Positions 1 to 4,578 of a DNA stretch of 7,899 nt are shown one piece after another. The DNA comes from Oscillospiraceae bacterium (GTDB taxonomy: Bacteria; Bacillota_A; Clostridia; Oscillospirales; Oscillospiraceae), in the NCBI GenBank assembly GCA_017381835.1, contig JAFOBK010000196.1, forward strand, positions 1 through 7,899, read 5' to 3'. Numbering within the stretch: position 1 is the stretch's first letter; each line of letters begins with the position of its first letter. The position numbers and the translations under genes are program-made. The notes under the pieces were generated by a model. It saw only the letters and a list, made by a program, of their open reading frames with translations, ran no database searches and had not been told where the DNA came from.

Positions 1-650
1 CCGGTGCAGATCAGCTTCGCTCCATTCTGCTTCCGCTCATCCTTGTCCAAAACAAAAATCGCATCCACCGCACCGCTGATGCCGGTGGTGCCGGAGAGCT
101 TGTTGACGGGATCCCGGTCACTCTGCTTGCGCAGATGATGTACCAGCAGAATGGAGATGCGCTGGGTATCCGCAATGCGTTTGAGCTTTTGCAGTTCCTC
201 ATAGTCGCCGCCATAGGACGGCTCGCCGCTGCTGCTGCGCACCATCTGGAAGGTGTCGATGACCACCAGCACCGTGTCGGGATGCTCCCGGACGAATTTC
301 AGAATCTGCGCTTCCAGATCGTCCGCCAGAGAACCGGCGGCATTGGCAAAGAACAAATTCGCCGGAGCCTCATCGGTGATGCACCCCAGCCGCTGCTGAA
401 CCCGGAAGTAGGGATCCTCCAGACAGAGATACAGCGCAGTGCCTTTCGCAGTTTCCAGATTCCAAATGGGTTCGCCCTTCGCAACCCGCACACACAGATC
501 CATCACCATCCAGGACTTCCCCACCTTCGGCGCACCGCCGAGAATGCTCAACCCCTGGGGCAGCAGACTCTTCACACAAAACTTCGGCGGGGACAGGTTC
601 ATATCCAGTAAGGTTTCGCCGTCGATGACAGACAATTCTCGTTCATCCAT
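1..650 (-). CDS. RepA/AAA_25-type RecA-fold ATPase, 3' end cut off by window
   Basis: This is the N-terminal 216 residues of an ATPase that continues beyond the left edge. It starts at the ATG at 650, with AAAAGGAGG (658-666) seven bases upstream. Residues 38-46 are a Walker A motif (GGAPKVGKS). LYLCLED at 73-79 fits the segment that follows the first strand-helix unit in RecA/DnaB-like proteins. VLVVID at 127-132 is Walker B, and LLVHHLRK at 168-175 is the conserved strand followed by the H-x-R/K motif of RepA-like hexameric helicases. SGTTGISGAVD at 186-196 matches the usual continuation. Such proteins are known from plasmids, integrative elements and prophages, where they act as replicative helicases or helicase-loader-like ATPases. 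That role is inferred from the family; helicase activity and the missing C-terminal domain cannot be judged here. It is transcribed divergently from the gene at 789 and shares its control region. Confidence 0.88.
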   Translation of the reverse strand, partial: MDERELSVIDGETLLDMNLSPPKFCVKSLLPQGLSILGGAPKVGKSWMVMDLCVRVAKGEPIWNLETAKGTALYLCLEDPYFRVQQRLGCITDEAPANLFFANAAGSLADDLEAQILKFVREHPDTVLVVIDTFQMVRSSSGEPSYGGDYEELQKLKRIADTQRISILLVHHLRKQSDRDPVNKLSGTTGISGAVDAIFVLDKDERKQNGAKLICT

Positions 651-672
651 TTCTTATCCTCCTTTTCTGTAT

Positions 673-700
673 TTGCAAATCGCACCTTGCATGATATAAT
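673..700 (+). promoter_or_regulatory. Sigma-70-type promoter for the gene at 789
   Basis: A -35-like TTGCAA (673-678) is followed after 16 bases by a perfect -10 TATAAT (695-700), which predicts a transcript start near 707. The leader would be about 80 nt and would contain the 14-bp inverted repeat and the AGGAG ribosome binding site at 778-782. The match is by eye and the start site is unmapped. Confidence 0.6.
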
Positions 701-724
701 GTAATCGCCGTTAACCGAAATTGA

Positions 725-753
725 AATATGAAAGTGATCTTCACACAAATCAA
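725..753 (-). promoter_or_regulatory. Possible promoter for the leftward ATPase gene
   Basis: Read on the minus strand, TTGATT (753 to 748) and CATATT (730 to 725) are separated by 17 bases, each matching the consensus at four of six positions. The start would be near 718, about 68 bases before the ATG at 650. The spacer coincides with the left arm of the 14-bp inverted repeat. The box matches are only moderate, so this is a candidate. Confidence 0.35.
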
Positions 754-768
754 GGAAGATCACTTTCA
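729..768. repeat. Perfect 14-bp inverted repeat, candidate operator or leader hairpin
   Basis: The arms TGAAAGTGATCTTC (729-742) and its exact reverse complement (755-768) are separated by 12 bases. The repeat lies within the predicted 5' leader of the rightward gene, and its left arm and loop overlap the candidate leftward promoter. It has no T-run after it on either strand, so it is not an ordinary terminator. It could be a dimeric regulator's operator controlling both divergent genes, or a structured leader. The symmetry is seen directly; the function is inferred. Confidence 0.7.
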
Positions 769-788
769 GACATACACAGGAGTTGATT

Positions 789-1760
789 ATGATGGAACAG
801 ACGCCGGGATTGTATTTGACTCTCATGGATGATGGAGCTATCAGGAAACACCTCATCACTGCAACCGGCGCAGTGATTGAAGAAGAATCCACGATCATGA
901 ATGAGTTGATCCTGTACTCCGAGATCGACTATACGCCTTACGCAGATTTGATGGAGCATCTGGATAGTTGGAATTTCCACTTGCAGATCAACGGCGAGGA
1001 AATATTTGAAGATGTGAATATGTTTGAGTTTCATCGCTTCGCAACATTAGCCGATGAAACACTTGCCCTTCTGGAAGAAAGCCGTCCTCTCAGCGGAACA
1101 CTGATGCGCCTTCAGCTGGATCAGCATGTTCCCTGCGATGACGGCAGTGCTATGTATCCCTTCCTGGCGCATGAGCAAGCGATGCTCTGTCTGAAGGAAC
1201 CCATGCTGTTTCAGTTCACAATCAAGAGTGTGCTGTCCGATCTGGAAGAAAAGCTTCCCATCGATACCGAAAACAAATATGACTACCTTCGCAAATCGCA
1301 GTTCACGCAAATTACGATCCTTGACGGAACACTTTCATCTCAATACTATTTCTCTTCTGAAGAAGAATACTGCCGGTTTCTCCTGCTGCATTTCATCAAC
1401 CGCAACCCCAACGTGGCTCTGTGTCGCTGCTGCGGAAGATTCTTCATTCCGAAGACGAAAAAGAAAACTCTTTATTGTGACCGCATTGTCCATGAGGGGA
1501 AAACCTGCAAAGAAGTTGCGCCTCGGCTCAAACACAAAGTCAATTCTCAAAACGAAATCATCATTGAAGAATTTGACCGTGCCAAGCGAAGAATGTACAA
1601 GCGATACGAGCGTACACTGGACGAAAAGAAACCCTCCGGTAAGGATCTGGAATATACCCAATATTATGCATGGCTGAAGAAGGCGGCCGATGCACGTGAC
1701 AAGTGTCTTGCCGGAGAGATGCCTGAAGAGGAAGCATTGAAGGTCATCAACGTTCCGTAA
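789..1760 (+). CDS. DUF6076-like protein with four-cysteine zinc-finger-like motif
   Basis: This 323-residue soluble-looking protein has no signal peptide or membrane segment. The start is placed at ATG 789, six bases after AGGAG (778-782). An ATG at 792 is equally possible, and an upstream TTG at 783 abuts the ribosome binding site and is unlikely. The N-terminal two thirds are acidic and have no motif I know. A cluster C212-x2-C215-x14-C230-x9-C240 follows, with conserved-looking GRFF (216-219), a lysine run (224-226) and YCD (229-231); it is probably a zinc knuckle. After it comes a basic helical stretch (about 245-275, with RAKRRMYKRYER), then a YYAWL segment and a C-terminal tail. I recognise this as DUF6076-like, a family of unknown function in Clostridia. 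The zinc knuckle plus basic helix suggests nucleic-acid binding, which is inference. It leads a likely two-gene operon with 1834-2136. Confidence 0.8.
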   Translation: MMEQTPGLYLTLMDDGAIRKHLITATGAVIEEESTIMNELILYSEIDYTPYADLMEHLDSWNFHLQINGEEIFEDVNMFEFHRFATLADETLALLEESRPLSGTLMRLQLDQHVPCDDGSAMYPFLAHEQAMLCLKEPMLFQFTIKSVLSDLEEKLPIDTENKYDYLRKSQFTQITILDGTLSSQYYFSSEEEYCRFLLLHFINRNPNVALCRCCGRFFIPKTKKKTLYCDRIVHEGKTCKEVAPRLKHKVNSQNEIIIEEFDRAKRRMYKRYERTLDEKKPSGKDLEYTQYYAWLKKAADARDKCLAGEMPEEEALKVINVP

Positions 1761-1802
1761 GTTTGGAAGTATTGACACTTGTAAAATCCATTGCGGAGAG
1801 TT

Positions 1803-1832
1803 AACATCACCAACAACTTTGGAGGTGATGTT
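1803..1832 (+). promoter_or_regulatory. Inverted repeat overlapping the ribosome binding site of the next gene
   Basis: AACATCACC (1803-1811) and GGTGATGTT (1824-1832) are exact reverse complements with a 12-base loop. The right arm contains the 3' part of the very strong ribosome binding site GGAGGTGAT (1821-1829), directly before ATG 1834. When folded it would hide part of the site, so it could modulate translation. The hairpin is modest and its effect is inferred. Confidence 0.5.
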
Positions 1833-1833
1833 T

Positions 1834-2136
1834 ATGAAAGAATACTTCGAAACACTGATAGCTCACATTACGGAACACCCACCTGACTGCGGGGACGCCG
1901 ACTCCATCCTGGTACTTCTCTATGAAACCTACAATACAGTTAACACTATGGACGACGACCAGATCAAGGCAGATTTCAATGTGCTGTATCAGACAATGAA
2001 CGGCATGGTGCTGCGAGAGGTAGACAGGATTATCTACCCCGTCTGTACACTCTGCCGGGATCATGAGCGGGCTGGATTTATTCATGGTGTGCAAATCGGT
2101 GTCCGCCTTCTTCAAGAATTGGAAAGCGACGAATGA
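1834..2136 (+). CDS. Small uncharacterised protein, possibly DUF6809-like
   Basis: This 100-residue cytoplasmic-looking protein starts at ATG 1834, four bases after GGAGGTGAT. The TTG at 1819 lies in front of that site and is rejected as a start. It is acidic and predicted largely helical, with no signal or membrane segment. C71-x2-C74 sits just before a C-terminal helix with the pattern ERAGFIHGVQIGVRLLQEL (78-96). That F-x-x-G-x-x-x-G-x-R-L ending resembles small clostridial proteins of the DUF6809 type, but the assignment is tentative and no activity is known. It follows the DUF6076-like gene by 73 bases with no terminator between them, so the two are probably cotranscribed. A TTGACA at 1772-1777 lacks a convincing -10. 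Its downstream terminator has been split by the insertion sequence. Confidence 0.75.
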   Translation: MKEYFETLIAHITEHPPDCGDADSILVLLYETYNTVNTMDDDQIKADFNVLYQTMNGMVLREVDRIIYPVCTLCRDHERAGFIHGVQIGVRLLQELESDE

Positions 2137-2186
2137 TTCTAAAACGCAATCCGCTGCAACATCCGCAGTGACCAAAACAGAAAGCT

Positions 2187-2207
2187 AAAAGGGAGCGGCC
2201 CGCGGTC
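2187..2207. terminator. Left half of a bidirectional terminator interrupted by the IS
   Basis: AAAAGGGAG (2187-2195) is the exact reverse complement of CTCCCTTTT (3832-3840) on the far side of the insertion sequence. Removing the element and one target duplication gives a 9-bp stem, one C/A mismatch, four more pairs including one G-T, and a CGC loop, with A-run and T-run flanks. This suits a terminator between two convergent operons, 50 bases after the stop at 2136 and 6 bases after the stop at 3847. Confidence 0.7.
2198..2207. repeat. Target site duplication, left copy
   Basis: GCCCGCGGTC directly precedes the left inverted repeat and recurs at 3821-3830 directly after the right one. Because bases at the junction are ambiguous, an 8-bp duplication (CCCGCGGT, 2199-2206 and 3822-3829) with one extra base on each IS end fits equally well. 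Confidence 0.85.
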
Positions 2208-2220
2208 CAATACCATTAAG
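2208..2220. repeat. IS left terminal inverted repeat
   Basis: CAATACCATTAAG pairs with the reverse complement of 3808-3820, with one mismatch (A versus G at the fifth base). Confidence 0.85.
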
Positions 2221-2259
2221 ATAGCGGCCTTGGTTACCAAGCCCCTCTCATAACGAACG

Positions 2260-2288
2260 AGTGCATCCCGCGAGGGATGCACTTTTTC
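2260..2288 (+). terminator. Rho-independent terminator inside IS left end, rightward
   Basis: A perfect 10-bp stem (AGTGCATCCC at 2260-2269 with its complement at 2274-2283) closes a GCGA tetraloop and is followed by TTTTTC. It faces transcripts entering from the 789-2136 operon, so it would stop them about 50-80 bases inside the element before they run antisense through the transposase gene. Confidence 0.88.
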
Positions 2289-2308
2289 TGTAAAAAGGGC
2301 ATGACAAG

Positions 2309-2332
2309 TAAGCAGATTGCGAAATCTGCTTA
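2309..2332. repeat. Second hairpin downstream of the transposase stop
   Basis: TAAGCAGATT (2309-2318) and its exact complement (2323-2332) enclose another GCGA loop, 25 bases past the transposase stop codon. There is no T-run after it in either direction, so it is not a classical terminator; it may stabilise or help end the transposase transcript. Confidence 0.6.
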
Positions 2333-2357
2333 AAAAGAGCTGTTCAAATGGGGAAAG

Positions 2358-3668
2358 TTATGCTACCCTATAGAGGAAACCATTGAATCTTGGTCGATTT
2401 GCGTTTCTGGGAGCCTTCCGGTTGGGTCGGACAGGCACAAGATTCCTGGAAATATTGGTTTCAGCATCTGGCGGAGCTACGGATCCACGGAGAAACAGCC
2501 TGCATATATGTACGGCGGCAGAAAAGTTTGTCTGGTAAACATACTTTTCGCTTCGGTAGTGAACGGTTATATGAGACGTAACCAATTCACAGAAGTTGTA
2601 CATAAGACATCTGGCGAAAATCTCCTGGGAGATGTACTCCGCCTTTTTGCTTACCGGCTGCTTCAAACCAATGGTGTACTTCAAATCTCTAAAAGATGTT
2701 TCGATACCCCAGCGCAGATTATAAAGATGCTTGATTTCACTGGCAGGAAATTCGTCAGCAGACAAATTTGTAACGACTGTTTCGTAAGTATCTTCGGAAA
2801 TACGGAATCTGACAAAACGAACATTCAGATCATAATATTGGTTGTCATGCAGATCAATGTAATCGAAGGGCGAGGAATTGGGCAGACAGCGATACCGGGC
2901 TGGTTCATCTGCTTTCATTTTCTTGAAAGCATTTGTCTGCTTTCTGGTCAGAGTAATTGTTTTCCAAATATCCAGATCGCAGGCAGGCTTAAATTGAAAC
3001 GGACTTATTATCCCTGCGGTATCCCGAATCCGGATAAGGTATTTCCAGCCTTTCTTTTCCATATGAGCGATTCCATTGTAGGCTTCATAGTTTCTGTCTG
3101 CAATAAGGATCGCTTTTGGAATAGAAGAACGGTCGGTCATCTGTACCAGAGCAGCATTCTCATTCATTTTCCGGCCCTTTTGAATCAGAATATCCTGATA
3201 AGTTCTGCTCAGCAGGTCGTATACAGCATTGATATGGAGCAGACTATAGTGCTTTTGTCCATTTGCTCCGGGATAGTAGGAATCAGGATCGTTTGGATCA
3301 GCAAAGATTTGCAGATCAGAGCCGTCAGCTGCAAGCAGTTGGTATCCTTTGTAAAGCTGCTCTGTGACAGCTTGCTCGTTAAATCGGTGAAACAGGTATT
3401 CCAGAGCTTCCGGAAGAAGTTGTGCCCTGCGCTGCACAAAGGCCGAAGCGGATGCCATATCGGCTGAGCAATGAAAATGGTCGATCAGTTCATTTCGGAG
3501 TGAACCACCGCCCATAGAAACCATCATTGCCAATACTTTTTCAAACGGCAATTTCCTGTCCCTCCGAAAGTTTCGTTTCGGGTCAGTCACATACAGCCAG
3601 TGGTGAGCAGACATTTCGTGAATCAAGTCATACAGGGTGTTTTTTAGTTTCTCTATGTATTTTCCCAT
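2358..3668 (-). CDS. IS4-family DDE transposase
   Basis: This 436-residue transposase catalyses cut-and-paste movement of the surrounding element. The RNase H-like catalytic residues are visible: D115 in LLAADGSDLQ, D191 in ILIADRNYEAYN and E323 in YNLRWGIETSFRDLKY. The last segment is a perfect IS4 signature Y316-x2-R319-x3-E323-x6-K330. The N-terminal ~100 residues should hold the end-binding part (inferred from the family), and residues about 220-300 between D191 and E323 form the beta-rich insertion typical of IS4. The start is ATG 3668, eight bases after AAGGAGG (3677-3683). The gene appears intact, with no frameshift or internal stop. Its expression is probably low: a terminator lies upstream and its candidate promoter has a perfect TTGACA but no good -10. 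Confidence 0.95.
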   Translation of the reverse strand: MGKYIEKLKNTLYDLIHEMSAHHWLYVTDPKRNFRRDRKLPFEKVLAMMVSMGGGSLRNELIDHFHCSADMASASAFVQRRAQLLPEALEYLFHRFNEQAVTEQLYKGYQLLAADGSDLQIFADPNDPDSYYPGANGQKHYSLLHINAVYDLLSRTYQDILIQKGRKMNENAALVQMTDRSSIPKAILIADRNYEAYNGIAHMEKKGWKYLIRIRDTAGIISPFQFKPACDLDIWKTITLTRKQTNAFKKMKADEPARYRCLPNSSPFDYIDLHDNQYYDLNVRFVRFRISEDTYETVVTNLSADEFPASEIKHLYNLRWGIETSFRDLKYTIGLKQPVSKKAEYISQEIFARCLMYNFCELVTSHITVHYRSEKYVYQTNFSAAVHICRLFLRGSVAPPDAETNISRNLVPVRPNRKAPRNANRPRFNGFLYRVA

Positions 3669-3723
3669 CGGATGAGCCTCCTTAAAAATGCTTACAAGGC
3701 GGCATGTCCGATTTTTCGCACTT

Positions 3724-3729
3724 TGTCAA
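3724..3729 (-). promoter_or_regulatory. Candidate -35 box of the transposase promoter
   Basis: On the minus strand a consensus TTGACA (3729 to 3724) lies between the incoming terminator and the transposase start. The six bases 17 further on are CATGCC, a very poor -10. A weak promoter would suit a self-limiting insertion sequence, but no activity can be claimed. Confidence 0.35.
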
Positions 3730-3751
3730 GTACTTTCTTTGAAATTATGAA

Positions 3752-3794
3752 GAAAAAATACCCCTATGCCACTTTTTCGGTAGCATAGGGGTAT
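3752..3794 (-). terminator. Rho-independent terminator inside IS right end, leftward
   Basis: ATACCCCTATGC (3758-3769) and its exact complement (3783-3794) form a 12-bp stem with a 13-base loop. On the minus strand the stem is followed by a T-run and then CTTC. It sits upstream of the transposase gene in the same direction and would stop transcripts arriving from the hsdR operon. Such hairpins are known in IS4-family elements to prevent activation of the transposase by outside promoters. Confidence 0.82.
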
Positions 3795-3807
3795 CGGGTT
3801 AGATTAA

Positions 3808-3820
3808 CTTAATGGCATTG
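3808..3820. repeat. IS right terminal inverted repeat
   Basis: CTTAATGGCATTG is the partner of 2208-2220 with one mismatch. The transposase reads away from this end. Confidence 0.85.
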
Positions 3821-3830
3821 GCCCGCGGTC
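3821..3830. repeat. Target site duplication, right copy
   Basis: GCCCGCGGTC is identical to 2198-2207 and lies directly outside the right inverted repeat. Confidence 0.85.
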
Positions 3831-3831
3831 A

Positions 3832-3840
3832 CTCCCTTTT
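3832..3840. terminator. Right half of the interrupted bidirectional terminator
   Basis: CTCCCTTTT complements 2187-2195 exactly. It lies six bases past the stop codon of the metallopeptidase gene, so before the insertion it would have been the 5' half of the hsdR operon's terminator, read on the minus strand as AAAAGGGAG. Confidence 0.7.
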
Positions 3841-3846
3841 GCTCGT

Positions 3847-4578
3847 TTATAGATAATTTGCGGTATTCTCGTCCAGCACTTTCTTCCGCTCTCTCCAGTC
3901 CGGCATCAGCATTGTCAGGAATGCATAATACTGTTTAGAATGGTTCGGGTGGATAAAGTGGCAAAACTCATGGGTAACAACATACTCGATGCAATATCTT
4001 GGTGCTTCCAGAAGCCGCTTGTTCAGGGTGATAATCCCTTTCTTTGCCAGGCAGGAACCCCATCTGGTCTCCATATCCCGGATTCTCAGGGTAGGCATCG
4101 CAACTCCGTACTTCTGGAAAATGGGATATACCTCAGCAACAATCTCACCGAAAACCTGCCTGCACTGCTGATCAATGAATCTTGAGACCATCCGCTTTTT
4201 CTTCTCGAAATCCATTGGATCCCTGACTTGCAGATAGAGATGGACACCGTCAGAGGAAATCTGATCCTTAGCCGCCTGCACAACCTGGAGCCGAAGACCT
4301 CTGCCCTGGATATAAAAGGTTTCACCACTGACATACTGCTTGGGCTGTGGTCTATACTGTGCCTGCTCTGCAAACCGCTTCTGGGCGTTCAGAATAAAGC
4401 TGACCTTACTTTCCAGAAAAGCATCCACCTGTTCATCAGGAATGAGCTTGTTGGCAGACACGTAAACAGACCCATCACGGCGAACATGCAAATTCAGGTT
4501 CTTGACATTCTTTCGTTCCAGCTCATAGGGAATTTGTTTCCCTTCAGCACTGATGGTTCGCTTTTGAATTTGTTCCAT
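3847..4578 (-). CDS. YgjP/SprT-like (M48-type) zinc metallopeptidase, DUF45 family
   Basis: This 243-residue cytoplasmic protein has no signal peptide or membrane segment. The zinc-binding HEFCH motif is at 203-207, and H213 within HPNHS (210-214) is the likely third ligand. RWGSC at 172-176 and MPDWRERKK at 225-233 are typical of the YgjP-like family. The N-terminal half (about 15-100) is the beta-rich region seen in these proteins. The length is normal. The gene begins at ATG 4578, whose A is the last base of the hsdR stop codon, with GGAGG (4584-4588) inside the end of hsdR, so translational coupling is likely. Family members are often found beside type I restriction genes; what they cleave there is not known to me. 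The protein is complete, with the insertion sequence only 26 bases past its stop. Confidence 0.9.
   Translation of the reverse strand: MEQIQKRTISAEGKQIPYELERKNVKNLNLHVRRDGSVYVSANKLIPDEQVDAFLESKVSFILNAQKRFAEQAQYRPQPKQYVSGETFYIQGRGLRLQVVQAAKDQISSDGVHLYLQVRDPMDFEKKKRMVSRFIDQQCRQVFGEIVAEVYPIFQKYGVAMPTLRIRDMETRWGSCLAKKGIITLNKRLLEAPRYCIEYVVTHEFCHFIHPNHSKQYYAFLTMLMPDWRERKKVLDENTANYL

Larger units (their letters stand above)
2208..3820 (-). mobile_element. Complete IS4-family insertion sequence (about 1613 bp), ISPepr1-like
   Basis: The element is bounded by CAATACCATTAAG (2208-2220) and CTTAATGGCATTG (3808-3820), inverted repeats that match at 12 of 13 positions, and by 10-bp direct repeats. It holds a single intact transposase gene on the minus strand. 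Hairpins lie inside both ends: a rightward terminator at 2260-2288 and a leftward one at 3752-3794. Length, end structure and the transposase signature fit IS4, and the subgroup call (ISPepr1-like) is from memory of protein motifs. Intact ends, intact gene and identical duplications suggest a fairly recent and possibly still mobile copy. The + strand ORFs inside it are antisense shadows. Confidence 0.9.

Noticed and set aside
135..611. Rightward open frame opposite the ATPase gene
   Set aside because: The minus strand here encodes clear Walker A and B motifs with a strong ribosome binding site; this frame is a shadow.
1819..1833. TTG start for the 100-residue protein
   Set aside because: The TTG comes before the GGAGGTGAT site, which clearly serves ATG 1834.
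2508..3467. Rightward open frame of 319 codons inside the insertion sequence
   Set aside because: It lies opposite the intact transposase gene, has no good ribosome binding site and no recognisable motif.
2359..3787. TATGCTACC (2359-2367) repeated inverted at 3779-3787 near the other end of the IS
   Set aside because: Nine bases only, one copy lies within coding sequence and the other within a terminator stem and loop; this could be chance.
2187..3840. Reading the full ~33-bp matching ends as very long terminal inverted repeats of the IS
   Set aside because: The inner 13 bp and the outer AAAAGGGAG arms align only with a one-base shift, and the bases between are a direct repeat, as a target duplication should be. 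The outer arms are better explained as a pre-existing terminator stem.
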